From NCBI GenBank assembly GCA_033032175.1, contig CM065309.1, forward strand, positions 14,074,001-14,138,000: a stretch of DNA of 64,000 bases, read 5' to 3'. The position numbers and the translations under genes are program-made. This DNA is from Saturnia japonica. Its lineage: Eukaryota; Arthropoda; Insecta; Lepidoptera; Saturniidae. Shown here piece by piece: positions 22,601-34,128 of this stretch. The notes beneath the pieces were generated by a model. The model was not told the origin of the DNA, searched no databases, and saw nothing but the letters and a program-made list of their open reading frames with translations. How positions within the stretch are numbered: the stretch's first letter is position 1; each line of letters starts with the position of its first letter.

Positions 22601-25600
22601 CCAGATATTTTTAATAATATAATAAAGCGGAAAAGTTTTTTGTTTGTTTGTTTAAACATGCTAATCTTCTGGAACTGCGTCGGATTCGAAAAATTCTTTT
22701 TTATATGATAGCCAGATTCACGAGGAATGTATATATGTATATAACCTATCATCTAGACTGAAATATTCATTTTTGTTAAGTAAGTCGGAAGAGGAAGTGT
22801 TCCCCTTATCCGCGTGCGTTGACGTTGATGTAATGATACGTAAATACAATGCTGTACAAAAATTTGGTCCTTAGTATATCTAAAAAAAAAACCGTAATAG
22901 CATATGCCCATAACTTACACATAAGCCACAATAAAATATATTTTGCAAAAATATGTCGAATATTAAAAAAATGATTTACGAGCGTTATTTTTAGTCATGG
23001 TATATTAATCCTTACGTATAAAAGTTACTTCATCATAAAGACAAATTATATGAAGATAAACTTTTACCCTTTATAGCATGTTGTTTGGACACATAGCTTA
23101 GAAGACAATACAGAATTTAATTTACGGCAAGCGAGAACAATTATTAGGTTCCTTACATATGAATTTGGGTTTTTTATGAATTGGCCACTTTGATCTCAAA
23201 TGTCTGGCGTTTGGTGAGGAATTCCAAATTCAAATTTATTTCGAATTAAGGCTTGTGTATTTGTGTTTCGAATTTAGTTATTCATTTGTTTTTTCTTTGA
23301 CATCGTTCTTTTTACAAAATGGAAAACTTAAAATTCCGCGTTTTTTTATGAATATGAGTTCCACCGTGGCATAAGCGCTGTAGAAACAGCTCGAAGGAAT
23401 AATGATGTGTTTGGGGAAACTACTGTAAAAGAAAGCACAGTTATTTTTGGCTCCAATGTTTTCATTCTGGAAATTTTGACCTACGAATCAAACCCCGTGG
23501 ACGGCCAGAGACCCTAGTTGATAATAAAGAATTAAAGGTGATCGTGGAAGCGGATCCATCACAAATCACGTTAGAGTTAGCGGCAGGCTTTGAAGTGAGT
23601 GATAAAACAATTTCAATTCACTTGAAATAAATAGGAAAAATAAAAAAGATCGAGAAATGGGTACCGCATGAATTGACAATAACAAGGGAATTTTGAATCG
23701 TATTGTTACTTGTGACGAAAAATGGATCCTTTACGAGAATCGCAAACCCTCATCACAGTGGTTGAACCCAGGAGAACCGGCCAAATCCTGTCCCAAGCGA
23801 AAGTTGACTCAGAAAAAGGTACTGGTGAGTGTTTGGTGGACCAGTGCTGGTGTCATACACTACAGATTTCTAAGATCTGGCCAGACGATAATGGCAGATC
23901 TGTATTGTCAATAATTTTAAATCATGATGGAAAAGCTACCCGTAAACAACCGAGATTGATTATCTCTCTAGCCCACTGCTGCTTCAGGACTACTTCACGA
24001 CAGATGGTCGCTAAATTTGACCACCATACTCCATGGACCTTGTTCTAACATATTACAACTTTTTTCGTTATTTGGAAAATTTTTTGCAAGGAAAATAATT
24101 CAATTCCAATGAGGCTGTCCTTCAAAGATTTTATTGATTCTCGCTCCCACAATTTTTTCTGCAATGGCGAAACTACCTATAAAATGGCGAAAGTGCATAA
24201 ATAGTAATGATACATACTTCGATTTAGTAAATGTATAATTTCATAATATTTTTTTCGTTTTACTATTTCCATATAAAACACTAATTTCATATGTAACGAT
24301 CTATTATGATAGACAACGCGTCACGGCGCGGCGCGGCGCGGTGTTTGTCGGACATAATTAAAACGGGTTAAATAGGCTATATAACATCTTCCTACAATCA
24401 TTAAGAAGTACCATACAAAGGGTAAGTTAGAATTACGAAATTAAACGCTAGTGAAATCGCGGACATAGCTAGTGTAAAGATAAAATAATTCGGATTAATT
24501 TGGTATCTTTTCAAATTATTTCACTAAATATTTTAAATATATTACAAAATAACATATACATATGTTCCTTTTTGTATGTACATAACCTAAACGCAATTTA
24601 TAGATCGTACAAATGTCTATACGTGTAAAATGCATCCTATTTTTAAATCTCAATTTTATTTAGGGACTTTTGTCACTAAGGATATGCCAGTGCCATCATA
24701 ACTTTACTATTTAAACAAACAACAACTATAAACAAAAAAAAAACATATAAATAAGACTATACAAATTTCTCAGGAAGAAGACTTAATTCATTAACAAGAG
24801 AGCTTAAAAGAACCACACAGCATTCTGGAAGCATCCGATGTCGGTTCTGCCAAAATACTGTGATATACACCCACATCACATATTAATTTTATATTTATTG
24901 TTTAAGGCCATCCTATAATTATTATTACTAGAACACTCCATCAAGAAATAATCTATCTTACTACACTGGTTGCAAAATGGTGAGTCAACTATTTTCATGA
25001 GATATCTAAATTTTCTTGATGGAATCCAAATGTACCTTCAGAATATAAATTATAACCATACCAAATTATATTATATTCGGTCCTGTTTTTTTTTGGTGAT
25101 TGTCGTTCGACAGACAGACAGACAAAGATTTAAAAAACTTTTGAAATGTGTTCCGTCCATGATTCTAAACCCCCGTATTATTTTTTCTCAAATATCTTTA
25201 ATGTACTAATGATTTCGACTCTACTCTTAAATTTAAGGTTCTCAAGCCCTCTAACCTCTTCGTTAAAAAAATTTCGTTCATATGGCTTCGTTAAAATTAA
25301 AACAGGTAATTGACCACTATTACGTTATAATTCAAGCAGCCCTCGGCAAAACGATTGATCACACAAATCAGTTACGTCACTAAATTAGCTGCTAGGATAT
25401 GATGTAATTAAGTTAAGTTATTCATTTATATTTTGCGGGTTAATTAGATCACTAACCGCGGCAATGAAGAATTTATGAACAACATTATAAATATTATCAG
25501 TAATATTTTGGAAAAAGATAAGGCCAGCACAAGTAGGTACTAATTCTTTAACTGATGCTCAAGAAATGTTTTTTTTTTATTAAAGCATTTTTTTCCTTAC

Positions 25601-27364
25601 ATTATATCTTTAGTAGAGATTTATGCTTTTTATTATTATAAAATATTTGTTACAAGTAAAGTCAGTTACTTTGAAGATGAAACTTCTAGAGCTTTGTTTA
25701 TCTTGGTTAAACTAGGTAATGTATTTATTTATTATTGTACTACTTATCCACTACACTGCAATGAATTTGAATGTTTTTAATAACCTTGTATTTAATATCT
25801 TCGAAATGTCAAATATTTTTTACGAGAAAATTTATAGAACTTTATTTGTTTAAAGTTGACATTTGAACATGGACGTATAAAAAAGGCTATGATTTAGAAT
25901 TAGAAACAAAATTGAGAATAAGAACAATAATTGAAAAAGTTTCTACTTACGTAATTTTCCAAAAAATCCGTGTGCACGGTTTTTGTTGCTACACCAGGAG
26001 TGGTTATGTGGGCTGGTGCTGTGATGGACACATGGTTTACGGAGGGTCTTATATATTGCGTGGCTGATGGTGCAACTGGAGCAGTGTAATGGGATACTGC
26101 TGGCACAGTGTATGTCGAGAGAGATGGGGCTGAATATGCCGGAAATTCGGAACCCGCATGTTGTGTAGCTGAAGACAAGTATCGAGTAACTGGTGCTGTG
26201 TTATGATTAGTTGAGTACTGGGCGATTTGAGGTGCTGGATATTGCGTAACTTGTGGTACAGAATATTGAGAAACTATTGGAGCAGCATGAGAAATAGCTG
26301 GAGTGTAACTTCTAATAGGGATAGTGTATTGATTGACGCTGGGATATTGAGCAGAAGTAAAGTATCGCGAAGCAGCTGAAGAAGATCCATGAGACAACGC
26401 GGTGTTTGCATATTGTGAGGCTGGTTGTATCTGAACGGAAGGTTTCACTGCTTGAAGTTGATTGTATTGGATTCCAGATGAATAACTGTTGGATGCAATT
26501 TGTGCGGCTTGTTCTCTTGTCAAAGACGAAGCAGTAGCATAACCTGCGGCCGGTGCTGCAAAAACTTGGGAAACAACTGGTCCACCAGTTTGCACAGTAT
26601 TACTAAAGAGAGATGCTTTCGCCGAAGATCCTGTCGCGTATGATGCTTGTGCTTGCTGTATCGCATTTTGAGACACATATGTGGTTTTAACAGGAGCGAT
26701 AGAAAATTTGGCTATGAGTGGAGCTGCCGTGACCTTTGCTATAATGGGCGCTTGGGCATATGTTGCGATTGGAGCATTTGTTCTGCCATTTGATGATATC
26801 GATGAGAGTCCAGCAGATGTTGCATATCCGTGAACTTCATTCGTGGAATATGTAGGTGTAAAATACGTGTTCGTATTGGCTGAAGACTGGTAAATAGTTG
26901 GCTGCGATGCGTATGAAATTTGTGGCGCTAAGTTCTGATAGGTTAGTTCTGAAGAATATTGGATAGGTGTGATCGACTGAGATATGACAGCCGGAGGAGC
27001 AGTAAATTTCACATCACCAGTATTCAACTGCAACGTCGGTGCAGGGTACGTGTACCCAGTATCTCCGCAGTTTTGTGTTTTCTGCACTTGACGCAAATGA
27101 TAATTCAAGTCAGGATCATGGTATGCGTTTGCACCTGTTATTGTTAATATTAAAGGTACAATAATCACCTGAAACAAAATAAAATGTTTAAACAAAATTA
27201 ATTTCTAAAGTTTATAAATATGTTCTTGGAATTCAGAGGCGAATATAAACAAAATGTGGAAACTTTTATAATAATTTAACATTTAATTATAATACATTCT
27301 GACAATGAATATAAAATGTTTACTAGTGTATTAATTTATGTATTGGTTTTCTTACCGAGTTCAT
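16656..27364 (-). CDS. RR-2 cuticular protein with long low-complexity N-terminal region
   Basis: Four minus-strand exons join in frame: 27364-27356 (ATG plus two codons), 27168-25951 (406 codons), 18085-17986 and 16768-16656. They give 1,440 nt and 479 residues. Exons 1-2 make a signal peptide ending in ANA. Then come about 390 residues rich in Ala, Ser, Tyr, Gln, Pro and Val with loose repeats such as APxxxxYS. Exons 3-4 encode the extended Rebers-Riddiford type 2 chitin-binding domain, starting [19 protein letters not shown] and continuing [15 protein letters not shown] and [13 protein letters not shown]-2 proteins bind chitin in hard exo- or procuticle after secretion by epidermal cells. 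Splice sites are canonical, but the exon 3 donor (GTTATT) is weak. The 7.9-kb intron holds a mariner relic and other repeats. I do not recognise an orthologue name. Joining the long exon to the RR-2 exons is inference from phase, order and lack of other partners. Confidence 0.85.
16844..17140. other. Intronic sequence, possible diverged repeat
   Basis: This lies in the last intron of the cuticular protein gene. It contains the phrase 'cgaaacgcgacaaacc' followed by 'tagattcactgtgac', which resembles 37728-37765 ('caaacgcgacgaacc' ... 'tagagttactgtgat'). The element type is not recognised. Confidence 0.3.
19190..19510 (-). repeat. LINE ORF2 C-terminal fragment, family F (cuticular gene intron)
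   Basis: The minus strand encodes [10 protein letters not shown] and [16 protein letters not shown] followed by YYIASFKLM. This is the C-terminal end of a non-LTR retrotransposon reverse transcriptase protein of the kind seen at 31985-32235. It is 5' truncated and mutated. Confidence 0.55.
20371..20872 (+). repeat. CTAGT-ended (Helitron-like) repeat, family C
   Basis: About 500 bp closely similar to 51046-51576. Shared landmarks are 'gtctgtttgt...ggaccgatttt', 'ggttccgcg', 'ctggtcatggtgaatca', 'cattctgtagtccac' and 'gagcgaagccacgggc'. It ends in CTAGT at 20868-20872, the CTRRT end expected of Helitrons, although a convincing terminal hairpin was not established. Confidence 0.5.
21770..22200 (+). 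repeat. Three diverged units of repeat family E
   Basis: Units start near 21774, 21969 and 22105. Each has the order 'ttgacaattcatat', 'tatcaaytgag', 'cataa' and 'aaatcggt'. Single copies of the same family occur near 33230-33550, 55545-55630, 60118-60220 and 61555-61690. Confidence 0.5.
23144..24305 (+). mobile_element. mariner element relic (cuticular gene intron)
   Basis: Imperfect inverted ends: 'ccttacatatgaatttgg' near 23151 and the complement of 'cgttacatatgaaattag' near 24281-24298, with TA at the presumed borders. It is about 1.16 kb in total. The interior is a mutated mariner transposase on the plus strand. Confidence 0.75.
23319..24190 (+). pseudogene. mariner (DD34D) transposase pseudogene
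   Basis: The ATG at 23319 begins a mariner-like MENLKFRV start. Later pieces, in shifting frames, include the helix-turn-helix region ([35 protein letters not shown]), the linker KWVPHEL, the first catalytic block [14 protein letters not shown] and the [15 protein letters not shown] motif. The region with the second and third Asp is badly degraded. Several stops and frameshifts make it non-functional. It looks closest to mellifera-type mariners, from memory. Confidence 0.85.
24319..24345. repeat. GC-rich ggcgc tandem run
   Basis: A short run of GGCGC-type units (cacggcgcggcgcggcgcgg) in otherwise AT-rich intronic DNA, immediately right of the mariner relic. Confidence 0.6.
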
Positions 27365-27508
27365 TTTTATTACTATATTTATGGCACTGTTAGTTACTAT
27401 TAACGAAAGGTTACGATAATCACATTAAACTAAATCGAAGTCTTACTGTAATGTATTTGCCAAACTTAAACGTAAGTCGAAATGAGAGCAAAGTCGCACC
27501 GCAAAGTC

Positions 27509-27515
27509 TTATATA
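27509..27515 (-). promoter_or_regulatory. TATA box of the cuticular protein gene
   Basis: On the minus strand the sequence reads TATATAAG, about 145 bp upstream of the ATG. Transcription would start near 27484, leaving a 5' UTR of about 120 nt before the tiny first coding exon. TATA-driven promoters are typical of stage-regulated cuticle genes. Confidence 0.6.
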
Positions 27516-28317
27516 GCGATCTCATATGTGTAAGAACGGGTCACACTTTTTCACATTCGCCGTCAACACGCCTTGGTGGGCGCAGCTCGTGTGGGTAAAA
27601 ATAATGTTTGTACGTAATAATTGTGTTGCAGATATATTTACAAAATTAACAAAACACGGAATGACTAATGAAAGCACCTTTACACCTTAGTTCACTTTAA
27701 TTATTCTATGAGTACATACTCTATATAATTTGTTAAATTATCCATCAACTTATTTAAAATGTTATACTCAAATTTGTAACAAATATATTATGATCAGAAA
27801 AAAAAAAAAAAATGTATAAGTAATTATGTATATATAACAGAAAGATGGCGACATGATTTTCTTTGTTTAATTAATTTTTATTTGGTACGATAAGAGATTT
27901 ACGCCTAAGATTACTTAAGCAATTATGTGTGAATGTTTAAGTTTCTTAGTAATTTTAGAATGCAGTTCTCACAGACTTGTCTTCAAAACAAGCTGTTTAT
28001 AGAACTTAATTAAAATATACCCAATCTAATATAACTTTTATTTGATATTAATATAGTATCTACTTAAAAATACGAGAAGATTGTATGTATTTCATCAATA
28101 ATTGTTTTGATATATTTAAATATTTTTTCATTGTATTTCTTACTGCTAGATCTTTGATCTACATAATGCTGTGGGCCTGTATAGTGTTATAAAAATTAAT
28201 CCACCAATCCGTATCAAATTTGTTGTTACAACTACAATATAATCTTAATTTCAATTAAGCCTCAGCAATATGTAAATTTTAGTAATATCAATAATAGTAA
28301 GTACTTTCTTATATATT

Positions 28318-28590
28318 TTTTTATACAACAAAGGTGGTAAACAAGCATACGGCCTGTCTGATGTTAAGCGACCACCGTAGTTAAGGACGCTTGTAATACA
28401 AGGCATCACTACAGCGTTGCCGACCTTGAACCCCACTATCCCAAAGAGCTCTGGAAACTCCGTTCACAGCAGGAACACAACACAAGGTTATTTGGTTGCG
28501 ATCTTCTGTAGAGAGGTATTCCACCAGTCGGACTGCCCTAAGTAGAAAGAAATCACCAAAGCAATTTAATTTGATAAAATTTGACAATTA
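28318..28590 (+). repeat. Interspersed repeat, family A
   Basis: The best-preserved copy of the family. It begins 'tatacaacaaaggtgg', then 'ggcctgtctgatg', 'gaccttgaaccccactatcc', 'ttgcgatcttctgtagag' and ends 'ccctaagtagaaagaaatc'. Confidence 0.65.
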
Positions 28591-29369
28591 ATATATGAGT
28601 TTACGAAGGATAAAACTTCTAAGATTGAAGCGACGATAGCTTATTGATAGCGCTCTCAGATATCTCTTTGAATGACAGATATTCAAATTATACAATGAGC
28701 CTAGGTTTTCGTTGAGGGAAAATTAAGGATCTAGCAGCATAGCATGCCGGTAAGCAGTTTTCAATTTTTTTTCCAAGTAACTTACTTATTATAAAACATT
28801 TGCCACCACGGACTGTTTAATGTTTTCCGACAGCTGCACTAGAAGATCGACCCTATTTAAGTTTAGTTTATTTTGTCCATCTTAAAGAACGATTATATTT
28901 GTAAAAAAAATACATTGCGTTACTATATTACTAACTAATAGTAAAAACTATGATTCACTACCTACCTTCTAAAACATTTAATCGCAAATGTTACCAGGAA
29001 AAATTACAGTTAAGTGCATTAAAAAGGTAATTCACAGTTGTATGTATAGCTCTTAATAATATATAAAGCATGTACTTACTACACGATTTCATAATTAAGG
29101 ATTATGTGCACAAATAACTTCACATGTTATCGATTGGATTAAAGGGAAAATTATGATTGTAGGCTATTTCATTTTTGAAGGTTAATTTATCGAAGTAAAA
29201 TATATATTACGATAGCATCGAATAGTAATAAGTAATTTTCAATCTTTTTATATGATTAATACGGTTTAAAATGTCATTTAATCTTAAAAAATTTCAGCGT
29301 AAAGTTGATGATGTATTATATACTTAATTTTAAACTTTATGTATAAGTTTATGTAATATGTACCTACTA

Positions 29370-29690
29370 ACTGTGCCCTGTGTAAGTTAATTCGGCCGAC
29401 TCTCCACCGCGTTGCGCCTCGGCCAATGCACCCGTGTAGTCTTTAAATCGTTGTTCTCACTTCCCTTACTTGCCTACAGCTTGCCAAATTGCTTGATGTT
29501 CATGGATACTGCTCCGCTTCTTAGAAATATAGCGTGAAGTTATATAGTTAATAACCTTCTTCAATAAATAAGCTAGAAAAAGAAAAATGAATTTTTTAAA
29601 TCTGACTAGTAATTCCAGAAATTAGTGCGTTCAAACAAACACAAAAACAATCTCTTCAGCATTATACCTGTTATTAGTATAGATATATGA
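29370..29690 (-). repeat. CTAGT-type repeat fragment, family C
   Basis: Shares 'cttacttgcctacagcttgcc', 'ttgatgttcatgg', 'caataaataagct' and 'ctaactagtagttcc'-like segments with 45518-45780, 50733-51040, 33945-34126 and 58995-59235. Confidence 0.5.
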
Positions 29691-31632
29691 GTTAAGTATT
29701 TAAATATATATTCGATGTATACATTTTATATAACAAATGAGGTTCCTTTTCTATTATAAAAAATCCGTTGAGCTGTTATTAAATATGTGGGCGTGGAATT
29801 AAAAAACGTGTTTTAAAACTTTCGTGGTACTACAGTCTACAATATAGTGATGTTTACTTATTCACTTGCGAAATTATTCATTCAATTAGACATTAATACC
29901 AGTCGACTTGTTAACAGGTATCAATGATAGCATTAATCAATTTTAAAAACCAGTGAAGTGAACTGATGTTTAATAATAATAAAGTAAAGTACGCAAGAAA
30001 TTAGATGGGTTCATATTTTTACAATGTAAAATGATTGGGGACATGTGTTTTCTCTTTACCTTCATGTCTTACACCTGTGGCTTATTGTTGTGTTTCCTTG
30101 TATTATTTTTGTAAGTTAGCAAAATTTAACCTTTTTGTCTTAAACTACTTTTTCAGCTACTATTCTGTCTCCAGCAATTGTAAGCTGAATTAAGTATTGT
30201 GGAAAAATATAAGTCCTAAAATATGCAGTAATAAACACTCAGAATATCATTAAATCAAAAAACAAAAAATAGGCGCTGCATGTACCTATTAATTTTATTT
30301 TTTAAGGTGGCCAAATGGATGTCCTCGTAAGGTCCGGTCTACTACGACTTGATTGTAGGGCTTGCCTTTATAAAGCGTGCAAGCCACCCTGTTTGATCCT
30401 TCTTCGTCTTGATCTTGAGCACCTAAGCTTGGTTTGAATTTATTGCAAAATATAGGTATTGTTTTGGTTTTTGTCTTTTACCGAAGTGAATGAAATAGTC
30501 CTTATTAATGTGCAAAGTTATATTACCGGTATCGCATACAGCAACGTTTTATACTTACAGAAAAATGAAAAAAAAAAGAGTTAGTAAGGAAACATATTCA
30601 AAGATAAGAGTCAGTGTTGCTACTGTCCAAATGTTTCGGTAAGAAATGCCATCAAGTGGGTTGTTAGATTTTTTATTTTCTTGGTTATGAAAAATATCTT
30701 TAGTAAAAGACGATGTCATGATTATGAAATAAAACACATTAAAATTTTGATTGTATGACATAAAGTAACATTACATAAAAACATTGTATGGGATTTTTAC
30801 GATTCGTCCGTCAATACCGTAATTCACAATGGAGGTGTTCTTGCTTCATTCTTGGTAAATATCTCATTAAGCATTACATTTTTGACAAATGTTTTTAACA
30901 ATAGGTATGGAATACTGATAACATACAGGCTTCAGTGCACTTCACATAAGATAAAACATAACAAAATTATTAAATTATTCTATAAGGTACTAACTATATT
31001 TGTTTTTCTTGTGCCTATTTCATAATCTCAAAAGCCACTTTCGTGTATCGCTCAAACTTATTTATTCACTTTTCGCTTGAAGACTCCCAAGTTATAGTTA
31101 CATGGGAAGTTAGAAGTCAGGAGTTAATTCCCCTCCTTACCGTTTTGCATGATAAGCCAGGGAGCGAATTGCCTCGTGCGAATTGAAAAAAAGCACATCA
31201 CATAAGGGTGAAAACCCTCACTGTGTTTATTTCTTTAATGGTGAAAGGCTGGGCGGAATTAGATCGCGCTATACCTGTATATATTCCCCAAAGTGTATAT
31301 TATAAAATATTGAAAAGCAAGTCACTTTAGATCGATGTTCTTCATTATGCATTCTTGCATTCATGCATGCAACTGATATTTGGCTGATCCATTTCATCAT
31401 TAATAATCCAAATATGACCGTACTTATGCTTGTAAGTTTCGTAAAGTAAGTAAGGTAAGTTGGTCCGTTGTGGAATAATGCCTAACCTGGAAGAGGATCC
31501 CTATTTTCTTGGTATTTGTTCTTAACTTGCTTTAAACTTCATCGAGCGCTTAAATTTGATATCAGAGGTTAGCTGGATCCCAAGAAACCAGAGGATGTCA
31601 GGTTAGCAAAGCAAAGAATGATAGTATACCCT

Positions 31633-31925
31633 TAGTAGTGATGACTCAGTGGTAGCGTGTACATACATGGCGTCGATCGATGTGAGTTCTAATCCCTGCA
31701 ATGAAACTGAGCTTTCGCTGAAGGCTTTTTCTAATGCCCGCCTGGCTAGCTATACTACCTTTAAGTTGAAAATCTGTTGCCAAGCAACCATAGGTGTGTT
31801 CTGGCAATTGTGCATAAGAGCAAGTCTTCCACTAAGCTTAATGTGTTACCATTCTTGAGCCACATCGTCACTTAAGATCACGTGAGACTGTGGCCATAAT
31901 GCTAAACCTGTGCCTCATTGGATTT
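31633..31925 (+). repeat. tRNA-headed SINE, family B
   Basis: The head has an A-box-like 'gactcagtggtagcgtgt' and a B-box-like 'gagttctaatccctgc'. The body continues 'aaactgagctttcgctgaa', 'gttgaaaatctgttgcc', 'taggtgtgttctggc' and ends 'cttgagccacatcgtcac'. Other copies are at 33611-33850, 37540-37750, 57080-57360 and 58070-58345. Confidence 0.7.
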
Positions 31926-31984
31926 GAATCACCCCAGTCAACTATCACTGATATTTAATAATACCACCGACAAACACTGAACTT

Positions 31985-32235
31985 CGGAGTCACAGTTTCA
32001 CGGTAACCTCCAATATCGACACGAAATAAAAAGTTCTCTATGACTTATCTTTGTCGTACCGTGAAACTCTGGAAACATCTCCCGGCCATTGCCGTCCGTC
32101 CTTTTTATGACATCGGGTCCTTCGAGTGTAACGTGAAGAGATATGCATGCGGCATGCCAGCGGTGACCGTTTCGCCGATACTTTTCGGTCTCTTGGTGAT
32201 CGTCGTTGATTTTGGATTGTACTGTGCTGATCATT
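31985..32235 (+). repeat. LINE ORF2 C-terminal fragment, family F
   Basis: The plus strand encodes MTYLCRTVKLWKHLPA followed by FYDIGSFECNVKRYACGMPA, the C-terminal motif of a non-LTR retrotransposon reverse transcriptase. It is directly downstream of a SINE copy and 5' truncated. Confidence 0.55.
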
Positions 32236-32269
32236 CAAGGACAGTACCGTCAATGTGCTTGAAGTGAAT

Positions 32270-33610
32270 GTAGGTTGTTTTATCATTACACAGTTAAAGG
32301 GAATGCGCGTTGGTGCGGTTGACAGACCATTTTAAAAACACAGTTAACTGGTTTTATAACGACACTTGCGTTATTCGTTTAAATATGATGTAATTATATA
32401 TACCTACCATATAAAAGGGGATATGAGTTTATACGGTCCAACACTGACCGATAACTATGAAAGTTGATACATGTAAGCGGTTTTTGGTGCTATCTCTGAA
32501 CACTGTAGGTGCTATGTTCGAGTTATTGAGTACTATAAAGGGTAGGACAACGTGTGCAGGGTCAGCTAGTATTACATCTATATATAAACGATCTTATTTA
32601 TGTTTTACTGTAATTTTCAATATTAAATTTACAAAACATAGTTAGTTAAATTACCTGTGAAAGTAAACTTGAACAATATCACTTATAATATTATTTAAGA
32701 TATTAAATCCTTAGGATAGGGGGGTTCAAAGTCGGCATCGTGCTAGTGATTAACTTTTTTTTTATTGTGTTCTTTATAATAATAATAATTTATTAGTGAC
32801 CATAGTACATATTTAACAAAGAATTTGATTTAAATTACAGTTTAGTATGGGTTTTAGTAGAGAATTGTTGAATATATATATATATATATATATTTTATTT
32901 TTTTCTATCTAAATTACTGTATATGGTATTACAAACGTCCATAGGCTACGGTAGCCGCTTACCATCAGGCGAGCCTTATGCTTGTTTGGCAACTTTGTAG
33001 TATAAAAAAAATACAAAATATACTATTTAGCAATTTAAAATAATATTTGAATGTACAAAATTATATAAACTTGCAATATTTTGAAGATAGTGTACATGCT
33101 TTTATTTGAATATCATTAGTTACTATTAGCCTATAAATTGAAGAATGGTACATACGTCTATCCTGTTTTGAAAATCGATCGAGAATTAATGAAAACTAAA
33201 ATTTTTGATTACTTTACAATTTATAAAATTATCATTGAAATATCCTATAGTTTATCGATTGAGGAATGATATGAGCTTCCTGTACGGGACACCTTTTTGA
33301 TTGATGATTTATTGATTCAAACACCGGAAGACCAATACATTAAATAAAATGTTTATTTATGTTCATAATAATAATGTTCACCGGCACTAACTCACTGACT
33401 TAATATAAAACAATTACTTATAATAAGAAAGTGATATAAGGAGCGAACGCAGGAGAAACTTGTACGGTTGGCCCGTGCACTTCATGTGTATAAAATTTCA
33501 TAAAAATGGTCTAGTTGCTTTTGAGGTTAATTCAGACATACGTAAAAACAGACAGGTTGCCAAAAAAACACCTATTTAGGTAAAGTTAATTAAACTATTT
33601 ATTCTTTCAT
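32270..33610. other. Intergenic with repeat fragments
   Basis: Contains a LINE 3' tail (32777-32880), a (TA)n run at about 32871-32891, a family A fragment in reverse (32930-33003) and family E fragments (33230-33550). No gene is seen. Confidence 0.5.
32777..32880 (-). repeat. Truncated LINE 3' end with (TTA)n tail
   Basis: About 100 bp nearly identical to 53098-53205 ('ttagtgaccatagta', 'aacaaagaatttgatt', 'cagtttagtatgggttttag'), with the same ATA/TTA microsatellite on the left. It is read as the 3' end of a minus-strand LINE and is heavily 5' truncated. Confidence 0.6.
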
Positions 33611-33850
33611 GTTAAGTGACGATGTGGCCCAAGATGGTAACACGTTAAGCCTTTTAGGAGGACTGGCTCTCAAGTGCAGCTGGCGGAACACACCTATATG
33701 TGATCGAAGATAGATTTTCAACCTGAGGGTGGTATCTAGCCAGGCGGGCATTAGATGTTTTTCTTTACCGAAAGTTCAGGCTTACTGCGGGGATTCGAAC
33801 TCTCGTTGTTCGACGCTATGTTCCTACACGCTATCACTGAGCTTATCATT
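33611..33850 (-). repeat. tRNA-headed SINE, family B
   Basis: Reverse copy. Read on the minus strand the head is 'agctcagtgatagcgtg' and the B box is 'gagttcgaatccccgc'. The left end 'taagtgacgatgtggcccaa' is the SINE 3' end. Confidence 0.7.
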
Positions 33851-34128
33851 TTTGGGGTCCTGGAAAAACGACGGCATAACTAATATCACGATATAAAATA
33901 TTTCTACATAGAAGAATTTACATGATAAATTAACAAAAAACTAACGCTGGATGCCGCACAGTTTCATCCACTGCCGCGTTGTCTACGCATTCGTGTATTC
34001 TATTGTTGTTCTCACTTCTCGTACTTATCTACGGCTTGCCAGATTTCTTGACATTCATGGTTACTACTCAACTCCCTCGAATTGTAGCGTAAAGCTATTT
34101 ATGTACGTTCCTCAATAAATATGTTATA

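Larger units (their letters stand above)
27516..31632. other. Intergenic region upstream of the first cuticular gene
   Basis: AT-rich DNA with no gene recognised. It contains a poly(A) run near 27799-27812, a family A repeat (28318-28590) and a family C fragment (29370-29690). The remaining reading frames are short and lack any family signature. Confidence 0.5.

Noticed and set aside
25900..25950. C-terminal extension of the long cuticular exon
   Set aside because: The coding exon ends at a consensus donor (GTAAGT) at 25950. The 16 further codons are intron sequence.
32040..32286. Three overlapping 75-82 codon frames
   Set aside because: Only the plus-strand one carries the LINE C-terminal motif; the minus-strand frames are its shadows.
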